From Staphylococcus sp. NAM3COL9 (lineage in GTDB: Bacteria > Bacillota > Bacilli > Staphylococcales > Staphylococcaceae): DNA of 64,000 nucleotides. The notes beneath the pieces were generated by a model, which searched no databases, was not told the origin of the DNA, and saw only the letters and a list, made by a program, of their open reading frames with translations. Shown here in pieces: positions 54,099-63,007 of the stretch. The translations under genes and the position numbers were made by a program. The stretch spans positions 34,767-98,766 of the forward strand of contig NZ_LGPC01000015.1 of assembly GCF_001431205.1 (NCBI RefSeq). Direction: 5' to 3'. Positions within the stretch are counted from its first letter, which is position 1. Each line of letters opens with the position of its first letter.

Positions 54099-54717
54099 AG
54101 TTTTATTTGTTGATGATCATGAAATGGTTCGAATTGGAATTTCTAGTTACTTATCTACACAACCAGATATTGATATTGTAGGGGAAGGTGAGTCAGGAAA
54201 AGACGCGATTGAAAAGGCTCATCAACTAAATCCAGATTTAATCTTAATGGACTTGCTTATGGACGATATGGATGGTGTCGATGCTACTGAGCAAATTAAA
54301 AAAGACTTACCTCATATTAAAGTTGTGATGTTAACAAGTTACATTGAAGACAATGAAGTATACCGCGCTTTAGATTCTGGCGTAGACAGCTATATTTTGA
54401 AAACGACTAGTGCTAGCGATATAGCCGAGGCTATTCGTAAAACATATAAAAATGAATCTGTGTTTGAAGCTGAAGTGCTTGTGAAGATGAGGAATAGAAT
54501 GAAACAACGTGCCGAATTATATGAAATGTTAACGGAACGAGAAATGGAAATTCTATTACTTATCGCAAAAGGTTACTCAAACCAAGAAATTGCGAGTGCG
54601 TCACACATAACGATTAAAACAGTAAAAACGCATGTAAGTAATATTTTAAGTAAATTAGAAGTACAAGATAGAACGCAAGCAGTTATTTATGCTTTCCAGC
54701 ATAATTTAATACAGTAA
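54088..54717 (+). CDS. vraR: Response regulator VraR
   Basis: 209 residues, NarL/LuxR type. Receiver: VDDHEMVR with DD acidic pocket and the phospho-Asp in [13 protein letters not shown], and Lys in [10 protein letters not shown]. LuxR helix-turn-helix: [18 protein letters not shown], then [20 protein letters not shown]. It activates the cell-wall stress stimulon, including its own operon. Confidence 0.97.
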   Translation: MTIKVLFVDDHEMVRIGISSYLSTQPDIDIVGEGESGKDAIEKAHQLNPDLILMDLLMDDMDGVDATEQIKKDLPHIKVVMLTSYIEDNEVYRALDSGVDSYILKTTSASDIAEAIRKTYKNESVFEAEVLVKMRNRMKQRAELYEMLTEREMEILLLIAKGYSNQEIASASHITIKTVKTHVSNILSKLEVQDRTQAVIYAFQHNLIQ

Positions 54718-54748
54718 TAAATTATATTTTAAGTATTTCCAAAAGGTT

Positions 54749-54790
54749 AAAACCGAAACGTAGATTAGATCCATTTACGTTTCGGTTTTA
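54749..54790 (+). terminator. Terminator of vraUTSR
   Basis: AAAACCGAAACGTA pairs with TACGTTTCGGTTTT; a second hairpin follows at 54847. Confidence 0.93.
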
Positions 54791-54846
54791 GCCTTTTTAC
54801 GTCTTATAGAGCATTTAATAAGATAGATTTAAATTATAAATCAAAA

Positions 54847-54887
54847 ATAGCTGATATGTGTCATGATTTAAACACATATCAGCTATT
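54847..54887. terminator. Terminator facing the YihY gene
   Basis: ATAGCTGATATGTGT pairs with ACACATATCAGCTAT, with a T-rich flank on both strands. Confidence 0.88.
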
Positions 54888-54934
54888 TCTTTTAAAAATA
54901 GACATTACATTTATTTAGTTGAGTTTATATTAAA

Positions 54935-56062
54935 TTATACTTTTTTGTTGTTTGAGTCTGAAGTATTATGATTGGAATCAGAGTCAGTAGCATGCGTTGA
55001 TTCGTTTTCTTCAATCTCAGCCATTGTATGTTCCTCTGGGGTTTTACCCGTGACTACTTTACGTTGGTGGATAATCGCATTGATTTCAGCACCGATAATA
55101 ATAATAAAGCCTGTGATGTATAACCATAGCATTAAAATAATGATACCAGCGATACTACCGTATGTTTTAGAATAGTTAGCAAAGTTTGAAATGTAAATAC
55201 CAAATAAGAATGAACCACCTAAAAATACAATCGTAGCGAATATTGCACCTGGTATTACTGATTTCATTTTAATCTTAACATTCGGCGCTAACGTATATAA
55301 AACCATAAATGCTATAAAAATAATGATTAATGGTAATACAACACGCACTAAATTAAAAATCCATTTGATTTGATCACCTAAGCCAAGTGGGCCAAATAAG
55401 AGTGAACCGATTTGTTCACCAAAGGTCGGTAATATCAGTGCAATAGGTAAGACTATTATCATAGCAAGTGTGAATAACACACTGAATAGTTTAGAAACAA
55501 CAAAGTTTCTACTATCTTCAACGTCATATGCGACGTTGAATGAGTTCATAATTGCAGTCATACCGTTTGAAGCAGACCAAAGTGCTAAAATCAAACCTAC
55601 AGATAATATACTACCACTAGCGTTACCCATAATATCACCAATGATTGATGATACTTGTCCTGCATAATCTGGTGGGACGTGCTCTTTAATCATATCTCTT
55701 ATCGTTGACCGTTGAACACCTACTACAGGTACTATTGATAATAAGAATAGGAGCATAGGAAATAGTGACAACATGAAGTAATAAGATAATTGGGCAGATA
55801 AACCAGATGCATCATCTTTACCGATTCTATAAATGAGATAAGAGAAAAAATTAGGATTTTTCGTATATTTTGCTGGTTTATTAATACGTGATACAAAGAA
55901 TTCTTGATTGTCTTTCTTAGGTGATTTTGATTTGAATTCATTAGGTGTGATATACGTACGATCACGCTCGATTTGTTCATCTTTTGTTTTCTTAGACGCT
56001 TTCTCTTCATTCTTTTTAGTTGAGTTTAGAAACTTTGAAGTTGTTTTCTCTTTTTTAGACAT
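54935..56062 (-). CDS. YihY/virulence factor BrkB-family membrane protein
   Basis: 375 residues. A charged, Lys/Thr-rich cytosolic head (about 1-85) precedes six membrane helices of the YihY family (SYYFMLSLFPMLLFLLSIVP, then GSILSVGLILALWSASNGM), with a Ser/Asn/His/Asp-rich tail (THATDSDSNHNTSDSNNK). Members are putative transporters or RNase-BN-mislabelled proteins; the role is unknown. The gene follows vraUTSR as in S. aureus. Confidence 0.85.
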   Translation of the reverse strand: MSKKEKTTSKFLNSTKKNEEKASKKTKDEQIERDRTYITPNEFKSKSPKKDNQEFFVSRINKPAKYTKNPNFFSYLIYRIGKDDASGLSAQLSYYFMLSLFPMLLFLLSIVPVVGVQRSTIRDMIKEHVPPDYAGQVSSIIGDIMGNASGSILSVGLILALWSASNGMTAIMNSFNVAYDVEDSRNFVVSKLFSVLFTLAMIIVLPIALILPTFGEQIGSLLFGPLGLGDQIKWIFNLVRVVLPLIIIFIAFMVLYTLAPNVKIKMKSVIPGAIFATIVFLGGSFLFGIYISNFANYSKTYGSIAGIIILMLWLYITGFIIIIGAEINAIIHQRKVVTGKTPEEHTMAEIEENESTHATDSDSNHNTSDSNNKKV

Positions 56063-56207
56063 ATCAAATCTCCTTATGTATTAATGTTTTTAGTATATTG
56101 TTTAATATACTTTAAAAGTTAAAGAAGGTAAATAACTGTTGATATTCTTTTTTTAAAATTGATTATTAGTTTTTAAAATATCGCACATTACAAGTTATAT
56201 ACAAAAG

Positions 56208-56239
56208 ACAATACCTAAACATGTAATATTAGGTATTGC
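56208..56239 (-). terminator. Terminator of the ptpA-YtxH operon
   Basis: Minus-strand CAATACCTAA pairs with TTAGGTATTG, then TTTTG. Confidence 0.75.
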
Positions 56240-56292
56240 CTTAATTAAATTATTTAAACATGTGGTGTCAAAAATACAATACTACAAACAAA

Positions 56293-56577
56293 TTAATTGT
56301 TTAAGCGATTGTTTTTACGCTCAACGAATGTATTTTTCGCGTCTTTTAAAGAACGTTCTAATTCTGGATTATTACGGCGAATTTCTTCTACCACATCTTT
56401 CCAATATAATACTTCGTCTTTTACGTTGTTGATAGCTGAAGGCTTTTGAGAACGATTGCCTTCTTTTCTATCTTTGATTGATTGTTTTAATGATTGGCGT
56501 GTTGATTTGTCTGCTAATGTTGCTGCGCCTCCGATTATGGCACCTAATAGAATTCCCGGAATTAATTTATTTTGCAT
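56293..56577 (-). CDS. YtxH-like stress protein
   Basis: 94 residues: a short N-terminal glycine-rich hydrophobic segment (IPGILLGAIIGGAATLADK) then a charged helical tail ending FVERKNNRLNN. This is the YtxH-like layout of general stress membrane-associated proteins. It starts six bases after the ptpA stop on the same strand, so the two are likely cotranscribed. Confidence 0.72.
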   Translation of the reverse strand: MQNKLIPGILLGAIIGGAATLADKSTRQSLKQSIKDRKEGNRSQKPSAINNVKDEVLYWKDVVEEIRRNNPELERSLKDAKNTFVERKNNRLNN

Positions 56578-56583
56578 GATGTT

Positions 56584-57048
56584 TTACCCCTCTCTTAGAT
56601 TTGCATCTTTAACTATAAAATCAATTAAGTTATCACAAGATGATTGTACCATTTTATAAACGCCTTCGAAATTATTTGTATAATAAGGATCAGGTACGTC
56701 AGTCTCATCCACATCACTAAAGTCCAACAGCTTATACAACTGTCCTTTAATGTTTGAATTAATTTGTTTAATATTCTCTACATTACTTTGATCCATTGCA
56801 ATGATATAATCAAAGTCATCATCAGCTTTAAATAGTTCGCTGATCATGCTATCAAACGGTATATCATTTTTAATGAGAATATCTTGCGTACCCTCATGAG
56901 GTGGTTGACCTAAGTTCCATTCACCTGTACCCCTAGAGGTTACGTTTAAATCTGTTATCTTTCGGTCTAGTAATCTTTGTCGCATAATAGCTTCTGCCAT
57001 TGGCGAGCGACAAATATTGCCTAAACAAACGAATGCTACTGAAATCAT
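56584..57048 (-). CDS. ptpA: Low-molecular-weight protein-tyrosine-phosphatase PtpA
   Basis: 154 residues from ATG 57048 with GGAGGT upstream; the extended frame to 57084 is discarded. The P-loop VCLGNICRSPMAEA carries the nucleophile Cys and Arg (CX5R), and the general acid is in DPYYTNNFEGVY. In S. aureus PtpA is secreted and acts during infection of macrophages. It is followed by the YtxH-like gene. Confidence 0.94.
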   Translation of the reverse strand: MISVAFVCLGNICRSPMAEAIMRQRLLDRKITDLNVTSRGTGEWNLGQPPHEGTQDILIKNDIPFDSMISELFKADDDFDYIIAMDQSNVENIKQINSNIKGQLYKLLDFSDVDETDVPDPYYTNNFEGVYKMVQSSCDNLIDFIVKDANLREG

Positions 57049-57182
57049 GTGACTACCTCCAAAGTATATAGTGCTAATTCCCATTTTAAAGCTTTTTTAA
57101 TCATTTCTAAAGCATTATTATTATAAAAGTTTTACAAGAAACGTAAATTTGATAAAATAAGTTGATAAAAGGGGTGAGCGAA

Positions 57183-57386
57183 GTGACAAATAATAATGAA
57201 CAAATGATATTAGAAATAAGAGAACGTTTAAATCTTGTAAATCAAAGCTTGATTGATCCAGATAAATATGAAGAAGCAGATAAACAAGAAATAAGTGAAA
57301 TTCACGAATATGTAACATCAAAAGCGTCATTTACACCAAGTGAAGCAGCTGCAATTGCAGATGCACTTGGGCAAATACGCAAATAA
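57183..57386 (+). CDS. DUF1128 (UPF0435) protein
   Basis: 67 residues from GTG 57183 with GGGGTGA upstream. It is acidic and helical: MILEIRERLNLVNQSLIDPD, then EIHEYVTSKASFTPSEAAAI, conserved in Firmicutes without known function. It lies 15 bases upstream of ampS and is probably cotranscribed. Confidence 0.85.
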   Translation: MTNNNEQMILEIRERLNLVNQSLIDPDKYEEADKQEISEIHEYVTSKASFTPSEAAAIADALGQIRK

Positions 57387-57401
57387 AAGGAGTGTATAAA
57401 T

Positions 57402-58640
57402 ATGACTCAATTACAAGAAAAATTAAAACAATACGCCGAACTTTTAGTTGGTGTAGGAATGAATGTACAAGAAGGTCAACCAGTATTTATTCGCTCAAGT
57501 GTTGATGCTATTGAATTAACACATTACATAGTAGAAGCTGCATATAAACGAGGCGCTTCTGATGTTAAAGTTGACTATAGTGATGATCGACTTTCTCGTT
57601 TGAAATTTGAATATGAAACAGTAGAACATTTTGAAAGTAATGAAGTGAAAGATTATGAAGTAGCTAAACGCATGGATTATGTAGATAGAGGTGCTGCAAA
57701 CTTAGCACTTATAACACAAGACCCTGATTTATTAAATGGCATTGACCGTGATAAATTAGCAACTTTCCAAAGACAGTATGCTACTGCATATAAAAGGTAT
57801 ATGGAAGCAAGTCAGAAAAACCAATTTCCATGGTGTGTGGCAGCCTATCCATCAAAAGCTTGGGCAAGTCGTGTCTATCCAGAACTATCTGAAGAAGATG
57901 CTTACAACACATTCATTGATGAAGTATTAGATATCGTTCGCGTAGACGGTAATGATCCAGTGGCTAATTGGAAGGCCCATGTTGCTAATCTAAGTAAACA
58001 TGCAGATAAATTGCAAAGTAAAAATTATAAAGCACTTCGCTATATTTCTGAAGGTACTGATTTAGAAATTGGTTTACCAAAAGGTCATATATGGGAAGAT
58101 GCCACAAGTTATGCGAGTGGAGGTCAAGCCTTTGTAGCTAATATTCCAACTGAAGAAGTGTTTACTGCACCTCATAGATTAAAAGTAAATGGCTATGTAA
58201 CAAATAAATTACCATTAAGCCATAACGGTAATATTATAGATGGTTTTACATTAACTTTTAAAGATGGCGAAGTAATTGATTTTAAAGCTGAGAAGGGTGA
58301 AGCGGTCTTACGTGATTTATTAAATACAGACGAAGGCGCTAAGCGATTAGGGGAAGTAGCACTAGTGCCTGATGATTCACCAATTTCTAACCGTAATACT
58401 ATCTTTTATAATACATTGTTCGATGAAAATGCATCTTGTCACATTGCATTAGGCTCAGCTTACGGTTTTAATGTAGAGGGTGGTACAGAAATGACTACAG
58501 ATGAAAAGTTAGCTCAAGGATTAAATGATTCACTTATTCATGTTGACTTTATGATTGGTAGTAAAGATTTAACAATTTATGGCATTACTCAAGAGGATAA
58601 AAAAGAACTTGTCTTCGAAAATGGTAATTGGGCAAAATAG
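57402..58640 (+). CDS. ampS: M29-family aminopeptidase AmpS
   Basis: 412 residues of the thermophilic (M29) metallo-aminopeptidase family. The metal ligands lie in the C-terminal half, Glu in [10 protein letters not shown].. and the His/Glu/Asp cluster [12 protein letters not shown] and [12 protein letters not shown]. It removes N-terminal residues from peptides in the cytosol. ATG 57402 has AAAGGAG upstream. Confidence 0.93.
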   Translation: MTQLQEKLKQYAELLVGVGMNVQEGQPVFIRSSVDAIELTHYIVEAAYKRGASDVKVDYSDDRLSRLKFEYETVEHFESNEVKDYEVAKRMDYVDRGAANLALITQDPDLLNGIDRDKLATFQRQYATAYKRYMEASQKNQFPWCVAAYPSKAWASRVYPELSEEDAYNTFIDEVLDIVRVDGNDPVANWKAHVANLSKHADKLQSKNYKALRYISEGTDLEIGLPKGHIWEDATSYASGGQAFVANIPTEEVFTAPHRLKVNGYVTNKLPLSHNGNIIDGFTLTFKDGEVIDFKAEKGEAVLRDLLNTDEGAKRLGEVALVPDDSPISNRNTIFYNTLFDENASCHIALGSAYGFNVEGGTEMTTDEKLAQGLNDSLIHVDFMIGSKDLTIYGITQEDKKELVFENGNWAK

Positions 58641-58740
58641 AGCGTTGTTAAGGAGAAATTTGTGAAATTGTTCTGAAATAGTTTGCTATATTCAGAGCAC
58701 ACACTTTTTGTCTGATAAAAGAAAAGGAATTGATTAAATT

Positions 58741-59262
58741 ATGGAAAAACCAAAACGTAAATCGATGTCTGAAGCACGAAGTATTAAAGAGAGACAAGTT
58801 TTCCCACAAGAAACAAATCATCTAAAGACAATGTTTGGCGGTATGTTGATGGCAAATATTGATGAAATTTCTGCTATAACAGCAACGAAACATAGTAATT
58901 CACAAGTGGTAACAGCTTCAACGGATTCGGTAGACTTTTTAAAACCAATTAAAACAGGTGCTGTCGTTTCTTATGAAGCTATGGTCTCATACGCTGGAAA
59001 ATCTTCAATGGAAGTCTGCGTTCAAATTATTATAGAAGATGTACTTAAAAATGAAAGACATTTAGCAGCGCTAAGTTTTTTAACATTTGTAGCAATCGGT
59101 GAAGATGGTAAGCCAATAGAAGTACCTCAAGTTTACCCAGAATCAGAGACAGAAAAGTGGTTCTATGATACGGCACCTGCTCGAGTTAAAAGAAGAAAAG
59201 AACGTAGAGAAGAAAGTAAAAGTACAATTGAGTTCTTATCAAGCGTACAACAATTAGGTTAA
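58741..59262 (+). CDS. Hotdog-fold acyl-CoA thioesterase
   Basis: 173 residues of the YkhA/BFIT single-hotdog type. The catalytic region is FPQETNHLKTMFGGMLMANI (Asn and Gly around the CoA cleft), and the strand TASTDSVDFLKPIKTGAVVS is family typical. It hydrolyses acyl-CoAs in the cytosol; chain preference unknown. ATG 58741 has AAAGGAAT upstream. Confidence 0.85.
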   Translation: MEKPKRKSMSEARSIKERQVFPQETNHLKTMFGGMLMANIDEISAITATKHSNSQVVTASTDSVDFLKPIKTGAVVSYEAMVSYAGKSSMEVCVQIIIEDVLKNERHLAALSFLTFVAIGEDGKPIEVPQVYPESETEKWFYDTAPARVKRRKERREESKSTIEFLSSVQQLG

Positions 59263-59568
59263 ACAAGTTGAAGGTACATATGGGATTAATAAAAGTCGAT
59301 ATGTACCTTTCTTCATTTTAAAGGTATTATTTTGAAAATGGCAGTGATTTTGGCAGACTCCTGACTAGTTAATAAAGCACTAGCTGAAGATTACAGTATT
59401 AGGTTGTGCTTTCGGAAAGCGTGCACTAAAAAACTACCAACAAAAGTCGTAAACTTTATTGACACTCTGAGACACTAGTTTTAGTATTTCATTATAATAT
59501 TATTCTGATACTACCAAAAGTTGTTAATTCCATGTTAGGATAATAATATCTTATAAAAAGGAGTCTCA
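59263..59568. other. Intergenic region with a dispersed repeat
   Basis: No gene seen. It contains the inverted copy of the 37-bp repeat and a small GCTTT / AAAGC hairpin at about 59411. Confidence 0.6.
59358..59394 (-). repeat. Dispersed 37-bp intergenic repeat, copy 2
   Basis: Inverted relative to 13827-13863 with 34 of 37 identical bases. It carries the CTAGT / ACTAG hairpin. Confidence 0.8.
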
Positions 59569-59745
59569 TTGAAAATGAATGAAAATCAAACAATTGATCA
59601 AATAAAAGAAAGATTAGAAAAGTTTATTGACGATATAGACCAAGTTAATCCAAACGAAGTAAAAGTGGAAGATATTGATGAGTGGATTGGTTTATTAGAT
59701 CAATTAGAAGAAAAAGTCAAAACTGTATCAAAAACATCTGAATAA
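59569..59745 (+). CDS. SE1561-family small protein
   Basis: 58 residues from TTG 59569, with AAAGGAG five bases upstream; ATG 59575 is the alternative and would sit 11 bases from the site. Acidic helical protein: IDQIKERLEKFIDDI, then VNPNEVKVEDIDEWIGLLDQ. It matches the staphylococcal SE1561 family of unknown function. Monocistronic. Confidence 0.8.
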   Translation: MKMNENQTIDQIKERLEKFIDDIDQVNPNEVKVEDIDEWIGLLDQLEEKVKTVSKTSE

Positions 59746-59845
59746 GTGCAGATTGACCATAAGCTAGATTCAGTTGTTGTATGTTTAACTTTTCTTGATT
59801 TTGTCTATATATAATGTAGAACACAAATAGGAAAGGTGATTATAC

Positions 59846-60364
59846 ATGGCTAAAAAAGTAGCAATCATATTAACAAATGAATTCGAAGATGTTGAATTAA
59901 CTAGTCCACAAGAAGCAATAGAAGAAGCGGGACATGAAACAGTAATTATTGGCGATACAGCGAATAGTGAAGTTGTTGGTAAACATGGTGCAAAAGCTAC
60001 AGTAGAAGTTAGTATTGCAGATGCTAAGCCAGAAGATTACGATGGATTATTAATTCCGGGTGGGTTTTCTCCAGATCATCTACGTGGTGACTCAGAAGGC
60101 AGATATGGTACATTTGCTAAGTATTTCACAAAAAATGATGTTCCAACATTTGCAATTTGCCATGGACCTCAAATTTTAATAGATACTGATGATTTAAAAG
60201 GACGTACTTTAACTGCAGTGTTAAATGTCCAGAAAGATTTATCTAATGCAGGCGCGCAAGTAGTAGACGAATCAGTAGTTGTAGATAAAAATATAGTTAC
60301 GAGTCGTACACCTGATGACTTAGATGATTTTAATAGAGAAATTGCAAATCAATTAAAAGATTAA
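59846..60364 (+). CDS. DJ-1/PfpI-family protein (YfkM-like general stress protein)
   Basis: 172 residues of the PfpI/DJ-1 superfamily. The nucleophile-elbow Cys is in [12 protein letters not shown], the conserved Glu in [14 protein letters not shown], and the His follows the Cys directly. Relatives act as deglycases/chaperones or proteases; YfkM in B. subtilis is a SigB-dependent stress protein. ATG 59846 has AAAGGTGA upstream. Confidence 0.87.
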   Translation: MAKKVAIILTNEFEDVELTSPQEAIEEAGHETVIIGDTANSEVVGKHGAKATVEVSIADAKPEDYDGLLIPGGFSPDHLRGDSEGRYGTFAKYFTKNDVPTFAICHGPQILIDTDDLKGRTLTAVLNVQKDLSNAGAQVVDESVVVDKNIVTSRTPDDLDDFNREIANQLKD

Positions 60365-60727
60365 TTGAAAATTATTAATTAACGTACACTTTGGACATCA
60401 TTGTCCTTAATATATAACTGGAAAAACGTATGGTAATGAATATATCTTATATATTGAATTTAAAGTTCAACATGTAAGATATATTCTGATGCTATAGGTT
60501 TTTCCAGTTTTTGTATTTTATAATGATAATTAGCGCTATAGTACATATCTTACGGTCGTATAATGATTAATAAACTAAAATATATATGAAATATGCTTAC
60601 AATGAAACTCTATGCGTAGCGTGACATACACCCTTGGACTGATATTTTCAATTTGGTGTAGATAAACGTTTAAACTATTGATAAACTCACTTATAATGAT
60701 ATGAGAGCAATATAAAGGAGCTAGCGC
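60365..60727 (+). other. Intergenic region containing a long hairpin
   Basis: 363 bases without an ORF having a ribosome site. The region holds a long palindrome (listed separately) and the sgtB promoter. Confidence 0.6.
60416..60512. terminator. Long imperfect hairpin, terminator or MITE-like palindrome
   Basis: AACTGGAAAAAC pairs with GTTTTTCCAGTT, and inside it AATATATCTTA pairs with TAAGATATATT; GAA / TTC near the tip. About 94 bases fold on themselves, followed by T3. It is much longer than the terminators around it. Confidence 0.6.
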
Positions 60728-61540
60728 ATGAAAAGAAACGATCGTTATAAGCAAACAAAAAAACAATCCAGTCAAAATAATTCAAATATACCGCAACACA
60801 ATACCTATTTCCAACCAGTTAACAAACCACCAAAAAAGAAAAAAGGAAAAGGTTTGTTGATAAAGATATTAATACCTATCATCATTTTAATCATTGCGTT
60901 TATAGCTACAATGTACGCATTTTCTTTAAGAGCAAATGTGGATGAATTGAGAAGTATTGAAGATAAAGAAACATTTGTCTCTGTTTCAAATATGCCAGAA
61001 TATACCAAAGGGGCATTTATAGCAATGGAAGACGAAAGATATTATAAACATAATGGATTTGATTTCAAAGGTACGTCGCGTGCACTATTTTCAACAATAA
61101 GTGAGAATAGCATGCAAGGTGGGAGTACGATTACGCAACAAGTAGTGAAAAACTATTATTACGATAATGAACAATCACTAACAAGAAAAATCAAAGAATT
61201 ATTTGTAGCACATCGCGCAGAAAAAACTTATGATAAAAATGAAATTTTAAGTTTTTATGTGAACAACATTTATTTTGGAAGTGATCAATACACTGTTGAG
61301 TCAGCAGCAAATCACTTTTTTGGAGTAACAGCAGATAAAAACAATCCTAACTTACCTCAAATATCTGTATTACAAAGTGCAATTCTAGCTAGTAAGATTA
61401 ATGCACCAAGTGTATACGATGTGAATAACATGTCGGATAATTTCATCAATCGGGTAAAAATAGATTTAGAGAAAATGAAACAACAAGATTATATTTCTGA
61501 TGAACAGTATGAAAATGCAACCCTAGAACTCGGTGTGTAA
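60728..61540 (+). CDS. sgtB: Monofunctional peptidoglycan glycosyltransferase SgtB
   Basis: 270 residues, GT51 family. The basic cytosolic head ([19 protein letters not shown]) and one membrane helix ([17 protein letters not shown]) precede the catalytic domain, with the first Glu in [16 protein letters not shown] and the second in [15 protein letters not shown]. It polymerises lipid II glycan chains outside the membrane. ATG 60728 has AAAGGAG upstream. Confidence 0.95.
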   Translation: MKRNDRYKQTKKQSSQNNSNIPQHNTYFQPVNKPPKKKKGKGLLIKILIPIIILIIAFIATMYAFSLRANVDELRSIEDKETFVSVSNMPEYTKGAFIAMEDERYYKHNGFDFKGTSRALFSTISENSMQGGSTITQQVVKNYYYDNEQSLTRKIKELFVAHRAEKTYDKNEILSFYVNNIYFGSDQYTVESAANHFFGVTADKNNPNLPQISVLQSAILASKINAPSVYDVNNMSDNFINRVKIDLEKMKQQDYISDEQYENATLELGV

Positions 61541-61582
61541 TAAGCTAATAGAATAGAACATAAATACAGCATGCTATATTAT

Positions 61583-61769
61583 TAGTGTGAATTAGAGGTG
61601 GCGCAGTAGCTGTAAGGAATCTAAACACACATGATTCAAGCCTTTAAAGAACTACGATGAAGACAAATAGTTCATATGCAAGAGTTTCTGCTCGTGTATT
61701 CCTTTTCTAGGGAGCCCTGTGGGAGCGAGGATAGAAATCAAAATTTGATTTCTATCCCGCTCCTTTTTT
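61583..61769 (+). ncRNA. Candidate small RNA between sgtB and recX
   Basis: A roughly 190-base stretch with no ORF, starting after a TATATT (61575 area) and ending at a strong terminator at 61722-61769. Complementary blocks GGAAT..ACAC (about 61617-61630) and GTGTATTCC (about 61694-61702) can close a long stem, and GAACTA / TAGTTC forms an inner hairpin. GC is locally higher than the surroundings. I could not match it to a known RNA family. Confidence 0.45.
61722..61769 (+). terminator. Strong terminator hairpin
   Basis: GGAGCG(a)GGATAGAAATCAAA pairs with TTTGATTTCTATCCCGCTCC, about 20 bp, then T6. Same sequence type as 37988-38047. Confidence 0.93.
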
Positions 61770-61881
61770 GATGTTATAATTTAAATATACATACATGGAT
61801 TAATAGCAATTTCAAATATGCTATACACTATAATTCCATTCATAATCAATATAAGTTATTCTTATAAGTGGAGTGAATAAT

Positions 61882-62700
61882 ATGCCTAAAATAACAAAGA
61901 TAGAAGTGCAAAAAAAGAATAAAGAACGTTTTAATCTATATTTAGATGATGAATTTGAAATGGGAATCGATATTGATACCTTTGTCTATTTTAATTTAAA
62001 CAAAGGTCAAATTGTTGAAGCTAAAGATATGGAAGAAATCCAAAGTTATGAACAATACCGGCAAGCAGTTAACGCAGCTATTCAATATATTTCGTATAGA
62101 AAAAGAACTGACCATGAAGTAATAAAACATCTTACAAAAAAAGAAATTTCAGAGTCAGTCATTGCTAAAGTCATAGATTACTGTCATGAGCAAAAGCTTA
62201 TAGATCATAATGATTATGCGAATAGTTTGAAAAATACCATGATTTTAACGACAGATAAAGGTCCTGGAATATATAAACAAAAATTACGAGAAGCTGGCAT
62301 TGAACAATTAATTATTGAAGAATATAGTCAGATCTATGAACAGGAGCAATCTATGGAGGATATATTAAAAGTTGCAAATAAAATTTTGAAACAGAAAAAG
62401 GGACCATTGGTAAAAAGAAAAGAGAAACTGACACAATCATTAATGCAAAAAGGTTACTCTTTTGAGAAAATTAAAGAAGTCATGGAGGAAATGGATTTTT
62501 CCCAACCCGAAGAAGAATTAGATGAGTTATTACAAAATGAATTAGAAAAAGCATATAATAAATATTCGAAAAAATTTTCAGGTAGAAAATTAATTAATAA
62601 AACGATAGAAGCTCTTATGAGAAAAGGTTATAAATATGATAAAATTAAAGCTAAATTAGAAGAGAGTGGAATAGTAGATGGCACAGAAGAAATTGAGTGA
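61882..62700 (+). CDS. recX: Regulatory protein RecX
   Basis: 272 residues from ATG 61882 (GTGGAG upstream; the GTG at 61873 overlaps it). Firmicute RecX is long, with three RecX three-helix repeats visible as [31 protein letters not shown], and [20 protein letters not shown]. It modulates RecA filament stability. It overlaps the next gene by 23 bases. Confidence 0.92.
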   Translation: MPKITKIEVQKKNKERFNLYLDDEFEMGIDIDTFVYFNLNKGQIVEAKDMEEIQSYEQYRQAVNAAIQYISYRKRTDHEVIKHLTKKEISESVIAKVIDYCHEQKLIDHNDYANSLKNTMILTTDKGPGIYKQKLREAGIEQLIIEEYSQIYEQEQSMEDILKVANKILKQKKGPLVKRKEKLTQSLMQKGYSFEKIKEVMEEMDFSQPEEELDELLQNELEKAYNKYSKKFSGRKLINKTIEALMRKGYKYDKIKAKLEESGIVDGTEEIE

Positions 62701-62992
62701 AATGAGTGAAATTGAATTGCGTCATGAGATACAAAGTTATAAAGAGAAAATGCGTAAAGCAGAAATGAATGGCATTTTTAATGAATATGACGTATATGCA
62801 AGCAAAGTAATTATTGCAGAGAGCTACTTAGTAGACAGAAATAAAGTAGAATTAGGTAAAATATACAAATTAAATGATGATACAGAAAGCTATTTCAAAG
62901 TTGAACGGTTAAAAGGTGTTTTCGCGTGGGGCTTTAGAATTAAAAGTTCAGAACCTGAAGAGGGTTTGCCACTCGCATTATTAAAATTGTAG
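62678..62992 (+). CDS. YfhH-family (DUF1811) protein
   Basis: 104 residues: [20 protein letters not shown] at the N-terminus (helical), then a small beta domain ([25 protein letters not shown]). It is conserved next to recX in Firmicutes (the B. subtilis yfhH neighbourhood). Function unknown. ATG 62678 lies within recX, giving translational coupling. Confidence 0.85.
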   Translation: MAQKKLSEMSEIELRHEIQSYKEKMRKAEMNGIFNEYDVYASKVIIAESYLVDRNKVELGKIYKLNDDTESYFKVERLKGVFAWGFRIKSSEPEEGLPLALLKL

Positions 62993-63007
62993 AAGGATGA
63001 AGATAGG

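Noticed and set aside
58657..58676. Four-codon ORF behind AAGGAG after ampS as a leader peptide
   Set aside because: No attenuator-type hairpins follow; a short match by chance is likely.
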